From Bacillota bacterium (lineage in GTDB: Bacteria; Bacillota; Sulfobacillia; JAJYWN01): a stretch of 64,000 nt of DNA. The DNA lies in the NCBI GenBank assembly GCA_021791495.1, contig JAJYWN010000034.1:1-64000 (forward strand), in the 5' to 3' direction. This document shows positions 44,444 to 53,428 of this stretch, in pieces. The position numbers and the translations under genes are program-made. The notes under the pieces were generated by a model that was given only the letters and a program-made list of their open reading frames with translations, did no database searches and was not told the origin of the DNA. Numbering within the stretch: the first letter of the stretch is position 1; each line of letters opens with the position of its first letter.

Positions 44444-45274
44444 TTGAGGCTTGGAGCATACGCAGGTGAACCGGGCGGGTACGATGAGGCGGCGGCCATC
44501 TTTCTACAAGACAACGGGCACGACCGCGGTTTGACCGTACCATGTCGGACGATGGCCGAAGTTTTCGCCCGGGTCGGTGACGGGTCGGCGGTCTACGGCG
44601 TCGTCCCGGTGGATAACTCGCTCGCCGGCAGCACGGGGGAATCCTACGATCTCTTGTTGGGTGCCGCCGGCGCCCTGACCATCACCGGCGAGACCGTGGT
44701 GAATGTCGATCACTGTCTGCTCGGGCTGGTAGGGACCCGGTTGGACCGCGTCAGAGAAGTGCGCGGGCACCCGCGGGACCTGGCCCAGTGCGAGCCCTAT
44801 CTGGCTCAGCTGGGAGTCGAACTGGTGCCGCACTACAGCGCCGAGGGCGCTGCCAAACATGTCAAGATGTGGGGTTCGCCCGAAGTGGCCGCCGTCGGTC
44901 CGGCGGCGGCGGCCGCCGTCTATGGCCTCAGCATATTGGCCAGCGGTGTGCAGACCAACCCCCACAATTTCACCCGCTACGTCCGCATCGAGCCGGCTTC
45001 GCGGCCGCGCGGGGAGCGTAACAAGACCGTGCTGGCTCTGGGCTTGGAGCACACTCCCGACTCGCTCTTCCTGGCCTTGTCTTCAGTCGCCTGTCGAGGC
45101 ATCAACCTGACGAAGATCGAATCCCGTCCCATCCAGCGCGACCCATACCAGTTCATTTTCCTCTTGGAGTTCGAAGGGCACATCGATGACTGGCAGGTCA
45201 AGCAGGCCCTGGATGAACTCAAGGCCAAGACCACCATGCTGCGGGTCCTCGGCTCATACGCGGTGGGAGAGTGA
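44444..45274 (+). CDS. pheA: Prephenate dehydratase with ACT domain
   Basis: PheA converts prephenate to phenylpyruvate. The catalytic domain shows VVPVDNSLAGSTGESYDLL, a SAEGAAKHV block and NFTRYVRIEP, where the usual motif is TRF; the ACT domain has the LTKIESRPIQRDPYQF phenylalanine-binding signature. The TTG at 44444 lacks a spaced ribosome binding site. A better ATG at 44436, seven bases after GGAGGGG, is out of frame by one base; one more G in GGGG at 44438 would give MGVLRLGAYAGEPG. It is the first gene after the T-box. Confidence 0.87.
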   Translation: MRLGAYAGEPGGYDEAAAIFLQDNGHDRGLTVPCRTMAEVFARVGDGSAVYGVVPVDNSLAGSTGESYDLLLGAAGALTITGETVVNVDHCLLGLVGTRLDRVREVRGHPRDLAQCEPYLAQLGVELVPHYSAEGAAKHVKMWGSPEVAAVGPAAAAAVYGLSILASGVQTNPHNFTRYVRIEPASRPRGERNKTVLALGLEHTPDSLFLALSSVACRGINLTKIESRPIQRDPYQFIFLLEFEGHIDDWQVKQALDELKAKTTMLRVLGSYAVGE

Positions 45275-45279
45275 GCCCC

Positions 45280-46122
45280 ATGGGAAAAGTACAGCCTTTC
45301 AGGCTGGCCAGCCGCCAAGTGTGGCCAGGCCAGACCGTGGTGGATTGCGGCGGAGTGAAGTTCGGCGGTGAGAAAGTGGTCTTGATCGCCGGGCCGTGCA
45401 CCGTGGAAAATCTCGACATGTTGCTGGAGGCTGCACGCGCGGCCAAAGCGGCCGGGGCGGTGATGCTCCGGGGCGGTGTGTTCAAGCCGCGCACCTCGCC
45501 GTACAGTTTCAAGGGACTGGGCGAGGAAGGGCTGGCGCTGCTGGCTGAGGCCCGGCGGCAGACCGGTCTCCGGGTGGTGACGGAAGTCATGGAGCCCGAG
45601 GAGGTCGGAGCGGTGGCCGCTCACGCGGACATGCTCCAAATCGGGACGCGCAGCATGTCAAACTTCAGTCTTCTGAAGGAAGTGGGCCGGCAGCGAAAGC
45701 CGGTGATGCTGAAGAGAGGCATGATGTCGACCTTGAGCGAGTGGCTCCAAGCTGCCGAGTATATCATGACCTACGGAAACACACAGGTGGTCCTGTGCGA
45801 GCGCGGCATCCGGACCTTCGAAACCTATACCCGTAACACGCTGGATCTCAGCGCGGTGCCGGCGGTCAAGGCCATGAGCCACCTACCGGTCATGATCGAC
45901 CCCAGCCACGGCACCGGGCGGAGCGACTTGGTGACCCCCATGGCCATGGCGGCCGTGGCGGCGGGCGCCGACGCGGTGATGGTCGAAGTCCATCCGGAGC
46001 CGGCCAAAGCCCTTTGCGACGGGGACCAGTCTCTTGACCCACGCCAGTTGGACCGGTTGGCAGAGCGCTTGGCGGCCGTGGCGGGTGCCGTGGGGCGCCG
46101 GCTACATGAGCCTGTGGCCTAG
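45280..46122 (+). CDS. aroF: 3-deoxy-7-phosphoheptulonate synthase (DAHP synthase)
   Basis: The first enzyme of the shikimate pathway, joining erythrose 4-phosphate and phosphoenolpyruvate. The 280-residue protein is the short type I-beta form: LIAGPCTVEN, GVFKPRTSPYSFKGLG, KRGMMSTLSEWL, CERGIRTFE and MIDPSHGTGRSD with the metal-binding Cys, His, Glu and Asp. It has only a stub, not a full regulatory domain, at its N-terminus. ATG at 45280 follows GGGAGAG; pheA ends six bases earlier. Both share the T-box. Confidence 0.95.
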   Translation: MGKVQPFRLASRQVWPGQTVVDCGGVKFGGEKVVLIAGPCTVENLDMLLEAARAAKAAGAVMLRGGVFKPRTSPYSFKGLGEEGLALLAEARRQTGLRVVTEVMEPEEVGAVAAHADMLQIGTRSMSNFSLLKEVGRQRKPVMLKRGMMSTLSEWLQAAEYIMTYGNTQVVLCERGIRTFETYTRNTLDLSAVPAVKAMSHLPVMIDPSHGTGRSDLVTPMAMAAVAAGADAVMVEVHPEPAKALCDGDQSLDPRQLDRLAERLAAVAGAVGRRLHEPVA

Positions 46123-46184
46123 CTCCACGGCAAACCCGTGGGGCTGTGGATGAGCATGGGACAGCGAAGCGCATGAAAAAGGAT

Positions 46185-46221
46185 GGAAAAAGGGCTCCCC
46201 TATCTGGGGAGCCCTTTTTCC
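46185..46221. terminator. Bidirectional terminator after aroF
   Basis: GGAAAAAGGGCTCCCC and its exact complement flank TATCT, giving A and T runs on both sides. A second stem AACCCGCC/GGGCGGGTT lies at about 46288-46326. Confidence 0.9.
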
Positions 46222-46445
46222 GCGGGAGGTGGAGATTCCTATCGGCCCTCTCGGTTGGGCCAGTGGTATATCGTCATCTTTAACAGAAAACCCGCCTCGC
46301 CGGCTCATCTCTGAGCAGGGGCGGGTTCACCACTGGCTCCAGCAGATCGAGGTGACCAGGTTACAGATCTGCTTTCATAGCTTCCCTCTGTTACCTCCAA
46401 GGTACCACATTCTCGAGGCGAGTGGTATCCATGAAAGGAAGGAGT

Positions 46446-46465
46446 GTGTTAACAAAGTGTTAACA
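46446..46465. repeat. Direct repeat of GTGTTAACA
   Basis: Two exact copies two bases apart, each with a GTTAAC palindrome, just beyond the 3' end of the carboxymuconolactone decarboxylase-like gene. It could be a protein-binding site, but no gene starts here. Confidence 0.3.
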
Positions 46466-46478
46466 GATGGCCGACCTC

Positions 46479-46781
46479 CTATTCCTTCCTTGGAAAGGCG
46501 TTCTGGCCCGTCAGGAGGGTGGACATGCCGGCGATGACGTAGGCGATGCGGATGGTCTCCGTGATCTCGGCCTCCGTCGCCCCGGCCCTCCGGGCCTGGT
46601 TAGATAGGCTTTCCACGCCACGGGCGGCGCCGTGGGTGGCGTCGAGGGCCATCGAGATCAGAGCCTTGGTCTTCTGGTCCAGCGCACCTGAGCCCATGGC
46701 CGCGGCGTACAGGGGTTCAATGGCCTTGGCCAGGACGGGATCATTTTGCTCGACAGCGGCGAGGAATGGGGGCAGCGCCAT
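46479..46781 (-). CDS. Carboxymuconolactone decarboxylase-like (AhpD-fold) protein
   Basis: A 100-residue helical protein with the AhpD-fold pattern TKALISMALDATHGAARGVESLSNQARRAGATEAEITETIRIAY in outline (positions 37-81). The redox CxxC and following His of AhpD enzymes are absent: HGAA stands in place of the cysteines. It is therefore unlikely to be a peroxidase and its role is unknown. AAAGGAG precedes the ATG by about ten bases. Confidence 0.85.
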   Translation of the reverse strand: MALPPFLAAVEQNDPVLAKAIEPLYAAAMGSGALDQKTKALISMALDATHGAARGVESLSNQARRAGATEAEITETIRIAYVIAGMSTLLTGQNAFPRKE

Positions 46782-46856
46782 TTCGGGTTACTCCTTTGGG
46801 GTTACTGTGTCTCCTGGTATTATTGCCGGAACGGCCCATTTCCTCGCCCCAACCCC

Positions 46857-46885
46857 TTGCCATCCCATATGCACCCGTGTATAAT
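46857..46885 (+). promoter_or_regulatory. Sigma-A type promoter of a short transcript
   Basis: TTGCCA (46857-46862) and TATAAT (46880-46885) are 17 bases apart, giving a start near 46892. Confidence 0.8.
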
Positions 46886-46949
46886 CATGACGTTGTCCGG
46901 CCGGGGTAGGACCGGACGGGAGAAGGCAAGGAGAAAGGAGGGTTGGCTG

Positions 46950-47024
46950 GTGGCCTGGATCACGATGCGCATCCGGAACAGAATAATGGCCGGTTGGGGC
47001 GTGGCCCGGGCTGTTCTCGGCTGA
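46950..47024 (+). CDS. 24-codon reading frame, possible leader peptide
   Basis: AAAGGAGG lies eight bases before a GTG that opens MAWITMRIRNRIMAGWGVARAVLG and stops at TGA 47022. The peptide is basic and hydrophobic with two tryptophans. It sits 60 bases after a good promoter and is followed by an inverted repeat (GAAAGTCACGTGACTTC, about 47034-47050) and a terminator at 47098. It may be a regulatory leader, a small membrane-active peptide, or chance within a small RNA. Confidence 0.4.
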   Translation: MAWITMRIRNRIMAGWGVARAVLG

Positions 47025-47097
47025 CCCCCACGAAAGTCACGTGACTTCGGCTTTCGCTGCCTGAGGAACGTGCGACGGTGTGAATCTGGAATTACCC

Positions 47098-47126
47098 AAG
47101 GCCCGGGGTAACCACCCGGGCCTTTT
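47098..47126 (+). terminator. Rho-independent terminator
   Basis: AAGGCCCGGG and CCCGGGCCTT pair around GTAACCA and continue in TTTT, about 200 bases after the promoter at 46857. Confidence 0.85.
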
Positions 47127-47323
47127 CGCGCGCTCTTGGCACGGATAATGCGAAGACTTTGCCGTGGGTAGCTGGACACGGCGAGGGGCCGCGGACGCAC
47201 AATGAACCCGTTGGTGGAAGGGAGGAACTTCCAGAAATGAAGACTGGAATCAGGGAACTCTTGGGTGTTCGCTCTCGTATAGGGAGCTGTGAAACAGAGG
47301 AGCCGCAAGGAGGTGAAAGAGAC

Positions 47324-47557
47324 GTGGAGATAATCGAAGTCCTCTACACTGGAGAGCTGAGCTCACAGGTGGTAGAATACGTGCACTCATCGCCGGAGTC
47401 CCAGATCATCGGGACCATTCCGCTCATCGTCAAGACGAAGGAAGGGTCCGATCTTCTGGCAGGTTTGTTGAAAGCTATCAGCTACTCTTCCATGTCTGTG
47501 AGTCACGTGAAGTTGCACCGCCGACCCGTCAGGCAGCTGGCTGCCCGTACGGCTTAA
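47324..47557 (+). CDS. Small protein of unknown function
   Basis: A 77-residue protein (IIEVLYTGELSSQVVEYV, then SQIIGTIPLIVKTKEGSDLL, ending with basic residues KLHRRPVRQLAARTA). AAGGAGGTG lies eight bases before the GTG, the best ribosome binding site in the area; an upstream ATG at 47237 is less convincing. No family is recognised. It ends before a terminator (47646) that separates it from the radical SAM gene. Confidence 0.65.
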   Translation: MEIIEVLYTGELSSQVVEYVHSSPESQIIGTIPLIVKTKEGSDLLAGLLKAISYSSMSVSHVKLHRRPVRQLAARTA

Positions 47558-47645
47558 GCCGCCGCCACCACGGCCTAGACCGACCGAATCACCGCGGGGG
47601 GCGCGCGGGCCCGGGACCTTGCAGGAAAAGCAAGGAAAACAGTCG

Positions 47646-47680
47646 AAGGCCGGGAGGAGTGAAGCGCTCCTCCGGGCCTT
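47646..47680 (+). terminator. Rho-independent terminator
   Basis: AAGGCCGGGAGGAG pairs with CTCCTCCGGGCCTT around TGAAGCG, followed by CTTGTCT. Confidence 0.75.
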
Positions 47681-47762
47681 CTTGTCTCCGTCGGACGAAG
47701 CCGTGAATTCGCCCGCCCCATTGTGGGCAGAAGAGAGCTTTGACGGAGGGATGTCAGTTAGT

Positions 47763-49448
47763 ATGGTGCCGACCACCCCGCTGAAAGTCACTCTGATAGA
47801 ACCAAAGCCGCCCGAGCGGCACACTTTCGACGCCGCCCGATTGCCACGGCTCGGCCTCGTGAACATGGCCACGGAGCTGCGGCATCGCGGCTACGAGGCC
47901 AATGTGTGGTGCCAGGCCTGGAGTATGCCTTCGCTGACCGACTTGCTGTCCACCGATCTGGTCGGGATCAGCACCACCACTTCCACGGCTCCCGAGGCTT
48001 ACCGTTTGGCCGACATGATGCGGCGCCACGGTATTCCGGTGGTGTTGGGCGGACCTCACGTCACGTTCCTGCCCGATGAAGGACTGGAGCACGCGGACTT
48101 CGTTATCCGGGGCGAGGCGGACCTGAGTTTTCCGGGATTCGTCGACGCCCTGTTGCGAGAGTCGGGCGACCCGTACGCCACGCCGGGGTTGAGTTACCGC
48201 AAGGGTGGTCCCGCTGTCCACAACCCCCTGGACGGCGCCACCGTCGACATTGACCGGCTCCCCATCCCCAATCTGGCTTTGGTGCGGCCGGGTTGGTCCC
48301 GCTGGCGGACTTTCCCGGTGATGACCTCACGGGGTTGCCCGCACGGCTGCACCTTCTGCGGCGTTACCGCCATGTTCGGGCGCCGCTACCGTTTTCGTTC
48401 GAAAGAACTGGTCCTCGAGGAACTGTCGCGCCTCCGTGGTCGCAAGGTCTTCTTCTACGATGACAATTTCACCGCCAACCCCGGACGCACGAAGGAACTG
48501 CTCGAGGGTATGCTGTCCACTTCGGCTCGGCCATCGGCCTGGGGGGCGCAGGTGCGCGTGGACGCCGCCCGAGACCCGGAACTGCTGCGCCTCATGGCCC
48601 GCTCCGGATGCCGCCGCGTGTACGTGGGCTTCGAGTCTATTAACCCTGAAACTCTTCGATCTTTCCATAAAGGACAAGGGTTGGAGGATATCCGGACCGC
48701 CATCAGTGCTTTTCACCGGGCCGGGATCGGTGTCTACGGCATGTTCATCCTGGGGGCCGACGCCGACGACGCCCGGACGCCCGGGTTGACCGTGGACTTC
48801 GCCCTGGCTGAGGGTCTGGAAGGGGCGCAGTTCATGATCTTGACGCCCTTGCCCGGCACCGGGCTCTTCTCTCAGCTCGAAGAGCGGGGGCGCTTGCTCA
48901 CCAGGGATTGGGCGCTGTACGACGGTCACAACGCGGTGTTCCAGCCGGCCGGTCTTTCCCCGGCCGAACTGGAAGCGGCAGCCGCCCGCGCCCACCTGGC
49001 CTTCTATTCCGCCAAGGGAATGGGGCGGGCTATGGCCGCGGGGAACTTCCGCGCGGCTTACCAGCGTGCTCTGGCCCGCGTCGAACTGGGGCGTTGGCTA
49101 CGCGCGGCCAAGACTATGGCCGCCATGGCCGCGACGGCCCGCGTCTGGGCCGCCGCCCGCGCCCGCCTGAACGTCGAGCGCCTGGATACGGCGGCCGTAC
49201 GCCGTCTCAAGAGGGAGGTCAATAACCTCTTTCGGGCCGGCCGCCGTCAGCTAGAAATCCATATCGCCTCGCGGGCCGCAGTGGCCCAGACCAAAGCACT
49301 GGTGCGCTTGGCCCGCTTCCTTGACCGCATCGGACGAATACCAGGGGTCAAGGTCCGGCTCACCGGCCTGAACGCCATGGCCGAGAACCTGATTCTGGCG
49401 GCGCTGGCCCATGCGCCTTCCTTCGAGGTGCTACCACAGAAAGCCTGA
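47763..49448 (+). CDS. B12-binding-domain radical SAM protein
   Basis: A 561-residue enzyme. An N-terminal cobalamin-binding-like domain (LGLVNMATELRHRGYEANVW, LVGISTTTSTAPEAYRLADMM, GGPHVTFLP) is followed by a radical SAM domain whose [4Fe-4S] cluster is held by the three Cys of CPHGCTFC; YDDNFTANP and GFESINPETL are later conserved parts. The last 130 residues are an Ala/Arg-rich helical tail. Such enzymes methylate or rearrange unactivated carbons; the substrate is unknown. ATG at 47763 has GGAGGG 12 bases upstream. Confidence 0.88.
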   Translation: MVPTTPLKVTLIEPKPPERHTFDAARLPRLGLVNMATELRHRGYEANVWCQAWSMPSLTDLLSTDLVGISTTTSTAPEAYRLADMMRRHGIPVVLGGPHVTFLPDEGLEHADFVIRGEADLSFPGFVDALLRESGDPYATPGLSYRKGGPAVHNPLDGATVDIDRLPIPNLALVRPGWSRWRTFPVMTSRGCPHGCTFCGVTAMFGRRYRFRSKELVLEELSRLRGRKVFFYDDNFTANPGRTKELLEGMLSTSARPSAWGAQVRVDAARDPELLRLMARSGCRRVYVGFESINPETLRSFHKGQGLEDIRTAISAFHRAGIGVYGMFILGADADDARTPGLTVDFALAEGLEGAQFMILTPLPGTGLFSQLEERGRLLTRDWALYDGHNAVFQPAGLSPAELEAAAARAHLAFYSAKGMGRAMAAGNFRAAYQRALARVELGRWLRAAKTMAAMAATARVWAAARARLNVERLDTAAVRRLKREVNNLFRAGRRQLEIHIASRAAVAQTKALVRLARFLDRIGRIPGVKVRLTGLNAMAENLILAALAHAPSFEVLPQKA

Positions 49449-49493
49449 TCGGAAGGCCTAGCCGGCGTCTGGCGTTCCCTTCGGGACGCTCGG

Positions 49494-50885
49494 TCAGTTG
49501 GCTCCGCCGGCTGTCTCTTCCTTCTCTGCCTCGTCATCCGGCACCCGGCGCAGCATGCGACTGCCGTAGAAGACGGCCCAGAACCGCCCGGGCGCCGTGT
49601 GATCATCTGGGTAGAAACGGGCGATCCTCTCCTGTCCTCCGAAGTGGAAGACAACCGTCCTCTCATCTGTCGCCCGCGCCACCAAGGGTTCCGGCTCTCC
49701 TTCGACCGCGGCCCCCAACTCATCCCCTCTGACCGTCATCCTCAGACGGCCGCCCTCAGCCGACTTGTACGTCCCAGCGAAGTGACGTAGCTGTTCGGGC
49801 GTGGGCCGGAAGTCCGCCGGCTCCTCGCTACGCTTCTGGCCAAGGGGGAGCCCCAGCGCCGCATTGACTAGGGCGAGCCACAAAGGGTTGGCCGGCGCGC
49901 CGCTGGTGTTGGTCAGCACCACGGCCACCAGCTCTTTCTCCGGGATGAAGCCGAAGTTCGAAGCCACCCCGATTTGATTTCCGCCGTGCTCCACCAGGGT
50001 GAGCCCGGTACCGGCATAGTCGGGGGTTGTCTGAAGGGCGAAACAGTAGTGGGTCCGGCGCCCCGTCTGGTATACGGGCTGGTACATGCGCCTCAGGACG
50101 GAGGACGAAATCAGCCGGCACCTTCCAGCCGTGCCCCCATTGACGTAGACCGCCCCGTAATTCAGCAGGTCCCGCACGGTGGAACGTACTCCACCGCCCG
50201 GCGCGTAGGTCCCCAGTTCGAACCAGGGACGCTTCTCGTGTTTGCCGGCCTTCCGGTCCCAGACGTACAGGTCGGTGACATTCCCCAGAGCCTGGAAGTC
50301 GTCCAGGAAGTAGGTGGTCCGGGGCATACCGATGGAGCGGACGAGCTGCATCATGTAGTCCCGGTAGGCCATCCCCGTCACCCGCTCAATGATGGCTCCC
50401 GAGAGCAAGAAAGTGTCGTTGCAGTAGCTGAAGTACTCGCCCGGCGCCCCCAGCAGCTGGTAGTCGGCGGTCGCCAGGTAGTCGACATGCTCGTCGAAGG
50501 TTTTCAGTTCCGGGCGCCGTTTCATCGGCGGCAGGCCCGTCGTGTGCGAAAGGACGTGCCGGACCTTGATAGCGGCCATGTCCCGCGCGCCACGCAGGCG
50601 AAAGTTGGGCAGGTAGTCCGTGACCGGAGCGTCGAAATCGACTTTCCCGGCGTCGACTAACCGGGTGACGGCCATGGCTGAAAAGGATTTGCTGACCGAG
50701 GCCAGGCCAAACACGGTATCTGGTGTTACGGCGGCCCCTTCACCCAAATCACGCTGCCCGAACCCCTTGGCGTACACCACTTCGCCGCCCACCGAAACCG
50801 CCGCCGCCAGACCCGCGATGTGCTGATTGGACATGGCCTCGGCCACGTAGGTCTCAAATGCGCTCCATTTATCTTGCTGCGACAA
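49494..50885 (-). CDS. Serine hydrolase, beta-lactamase/class C PBP family
   Basis: A 463-residue protein with the catalytic Ser and Lys in ASVSKSFSA, Tyr in FSYCNDTF and the third motif EHGG. A C-terminal DUF3471-like beta domain follows from about residue 350 (LRHFAGTYKSAEGGRL). No signal peptide is seen, so it probably acts in the cytoplasm on an unknown ester or peptide. The TTG at 50885 is seven bases after AGGAGG; the GTG at 50894 overlaps that site. Confidence 0.87.
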   Translation of the reverse strand: MSQQDKWSAFETYVAEAMSNQHIAGLAAAVSVGGEVVYAKGFGQRDLGEGAAVTPDTVFGLASVSKSFSAMAVTRLVDAGKVDFDAPVTDYLPNFRLRGARDMAAIKVRHVLSHTTGLPPMKRRPELKTFDEHVDYLATADYQLLGAPGEYFSYCNDTFLLSGAIIERVTGMAYRDYMMQLVRSIGMPRTTYFLDDFQALGNVTDLYVWDRKAGKHEKRPWFELGTYAPGGGVRSTVRDLLNYGAVYVNGGTAGRCRLISSSVLRRMYQPVYQTGRRTHYCFALQTTPDYAGTGLTLVEHGGNQIGVASNFGFIPEKELVAVVLTNTSGAPANPLWLALVNAALGLPLGQKRSEEPADFRPTPEQLRHFAGTYKSAEGGRLRMTVRGDELGAAVEGEPEPLVARATDERTVVFHFGGQERIARFYPDDHTAPGRFWAVFYGSRMLRRVPDDEAEKEETAGGAN

Positions 50886-51027
50886 TACCGGCACCTCCTG
50901 AAGTCACCGCGAATCGACATTTTCCGCACGTTAATCCGGGCCCGCCCGTCACCGATATAACGAGTAAGGCCGCTTAAGATTGGAGCTTGGCCGGGCAGCA
51001 AGCGTTTTCCTTCGGGGGTGCCCCCTA

Positions 51028-53382
51028 ATGAACAAAGTTCCACTTTTCACCGGTGGTTCGCTTCCAGCTAGAGTATGGAGATGGGCCAACAGACTCCGGA
51101 TACCCATCGCTACGAAAGTTGTGGGTGCCATGGCCGGCGGGGCCTTGTGGGCCGTCCTCACCGTCAGTCTGGTAAGTTACTTCTATATCAACAAGTTCGT
51201 CGACAACAACATGTCCAAGCAACTGGACCTGGCGTCCAACGTGGAGCAGACGCTGATAGATCAGCATTTGGCGAAGGTCAGGGACCTGGCCGCGTTAGTG
51301 GCCGGTGCCCCGTCCGTGAGGCAGGGTGTGGTGGGCATCGGTGGGACCGGAGTGCCCCTGTCCCAGCAGTTAAGGGAGTGGAAGGCGGCGTCACCTGACC
51401 TCACGGTCCTGACGGTCGTCGATCCGACCGGCAAGGTCCTGGCCCGGGCCAATAGCAGTGCCACCGGCCAGACCCTTGGCATCAACGGGTTGGTGGCCGA
51501 AGCCGCCCGGCGGGCGGCGCCCGTGGCTTCCCCCGAAGTCATTGGCGAGGCCGAGTGGTCATCCGAGGGCGATCTAGTAAAACAGCAGGTAGTCATGGCG
51601 GTCAAACCGACTCAGGGTGCGGAGACGCGTTCGGAGAAAGAGGTGAGTGGGGCGTTATCCCTTGTCGGTGTGGCGCCCGTGCGAGACGCCGGCGGCAAGG
51701 TAGTGGCGCTGGTGGTGGCCGCGGAGGTGTTGAACCAGAACTACGGCATCGTCGACGAGGTGCGCAGCCGCACCAATGGTTTGGTCACGGCGACCATCGC
51801 TATGGACGGAGTCCGGGTCACCACGAACGTCAAACTCAAGGATGCTTCCGGAAAACCGACCGAGGCGCGGGCCATCGGGACCATCTATTCCATTCCCGTC
51901 ATGACCAGTCTGCGCCAGGGGAAGGAGTACCGTGGGCGGGCACAGGTGGCCGGAGAGTGGCAGAGGACCGTCTATACACCCTTGAAAGACCACACCGGGC
52001 AGGTTATCGCCGGGCCGTACGTGGGCATTCCGGAGACCACGTTCTTTGCCCTGAGGAGGCAGTCCCTGCTCACCCTGCTGTTGGTGGCCCTAGGGATCGT
52101 CGCCGTCTCCTTTGTGGCCGCCATGGTCGCGGGCAATGTCCTGGCGAGCCCGGCTAAGAGGTTGAAGGAGGCTACCGACAGAGTGGCGGGCGGGGATCTG
52201 TCCATCGACGACCTGCGCGCCGAATCCAACGACGAGTATGGAGACATGGCCCTGTCGTTCAACCGGATGGCGGCCACGTTACGAGAACTGTTGCGACAAG
52301 CGGCAGATACCAGCAGTTTGGTGACCGAGTCCGCCGGGCAGTTGACCCAGAACACTGAACAGATGGCGACCGCGCTGCACGGTGTGGCCCAGGCCATGGT
52401 CCAGACGGCCCGCGACGCCACGCTGCAGACTGAGGCGGTCCAGGACGCCAACCAGACTATGAGCCAGCTGCGGCTCTCCATAGCCCAGATATCGAGCGGC
52501 GCCATGGAACAGGCCAAGAGCGCGCAGGAAACGGTCAATACCGTTACGCACATGGTAGCGTCCATTTCGGGGGTGGCCGGAAAAGCCTCGACCGTGTCGG
52601 CCACCACGCAACAGGCCGCCGGAACGGCCGAGAAGGGCGGCCAGGTGGTCGGGAAGGCCATCGAGGGCATCGACCGGGCACGCGACTCGGTCCTGGGAGC
52701 GGCTCAGCGCATCAAAGACCTGGGCGAACTGTCCGGACAGATCGGCGAGATCATCAAGGTCATCACCGGCATCGCCAACCAGACCAATCTCTTGGCGTTG
52801 AATGCCGCCATCGAGGCGGCCAGGGCCGGTGAGCACGGGCGGGGGTTCGCCGTGGTCGCCGATGAGGTGCGCAAGCTGGCCGAGCGGGCACGTAAGGGGG
52901 CCGACGATGTCGGTGCTCTGATCCACCGCATTCAGGAGGGGACGGACCTGGCCGTCCAGGCCACTGCGCAGGGCACGGAGGAGGTCGAGGCCGGCGCGCG
53001 GCTGGCCGAGGACGCCGGAAGGGCGTTGCAGGAGATCCTGGTGATGGTCCAACGCACCACCGAAGACGTCGGGAGCATCGCGGCGGGCGCCGAGCAATTG
53101 GCGCTGTCCAGCCGCGAGGTCTCCGGGGCGGTGGAGTCGGTGGCTGCTGTTTCGGAGCAGTACATGGCGGCCACGCGCCAGATGGAAACCGGCGCGGAAC
53201 AGGTGCGCAAGTCCGTGGGGGACATCGTCGCCATCTCGGAAGGGAATGCGGCGGCGGCGGAAGAGGTGTCGGCGTCCGTGGAGGAGATGAACGCTTCCGT
53301 GGATGAGATCTCCAGTTCCGCGGCACGGTTGGCACAGGCCGCCCGGGACCTGCAGGCCCAAATCAAGAGGTTCAAGGTGTAG
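51028..53382 (+). CDS. Methyl-accepting chemotaxis protein
   Basis: A 784-residue receptor. A membrane segment ([24 protein letters not shown]) precedes an outside dCache-like sensor of about 300 residues, a second membrane segment ([19 protein letters not shown]), a HAMP domain and a long signalling coiled coil. The conserved hairpin tip [20 protein letters not shown] is intact and would contact CheA and CheW. No other chemotaxis gene is in the window. GGGGGTG precedes the ATG at 51028; a longer frame starts at 50980. Confidence 0.93.
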   Translation: MNKVPLFTGGSLPARVWRWANRLRIPIATKVVGAMAGGALWAVLTVSLVSYFYINKFVDNNMSKQLDLASNVEQTLIDQHLAKVRDLAALVAGAPSVRQGVVGIGGTGVPLSQQLREWKAASPDLTVLTVVDPTGKVLARANSSATGQTLGINGLVAEAARRAAPVASPEVIGEAEWSSEGDLVKQQVVMAVKPTQGAETRSEKEVSGALSLVGVAPVRDAGGKVVALVVAAEVLNQNYGIVDEVRSRTNGLVTATIAMDGVRVTTNVKLKDASGKPTEARAIGTIYSIPVMTSLRQGKEYRGRAQVAGEWQRTVYTPLKDHTGQVIAGPYVGIPETTFFALRRQSLLTLLLVALGIVAVSFVAAMVAGNVLASPAKRLKEATDRVAGGDLSIDDLRAESNDEYGDMALSFNRMAATLRELLRQAADTSSLVTESAGQLTQNTEQMATALHGVAQAMVQTARDATLQTEAVQDANQTMSQLRLSIAQISSGAMEQAKSAQETVNTVTHMVASISGVAGKASTVSATTQQAAGTAEKGGQVVGKAIEGIDRARDSVLGAAQRIKDLGELSGQIGEIIKVITGIANQTNLLALNAAIEAARAGEHGRGFAVVADEVRKLAERARKGADDVGALIHRIQEGTDLAVQATAQGTEEVEAGARLAEDAGRALQEILVMVQRTTEDVGSIAAGAEQLALSSREVSGAVESVAAVSEQYMAATRQMETGAEQVRKSVGDIVAISEGNAAAAEEVSASVEEMNASVDEISSSAARLAQAARDLQAQIKRFKV

Positions 53383-53428
53383 GCGGCGGGCGGGAGGATT
53401 CGGGCCGGTACGGTGGAATCTTTCCGTC

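Noticed and set aside
46229..46537. Plus-strand frame after aroF
   Set aside because: It crosses a terminator-like stem and the GTGTTAACA repeat and shows no family pattern.
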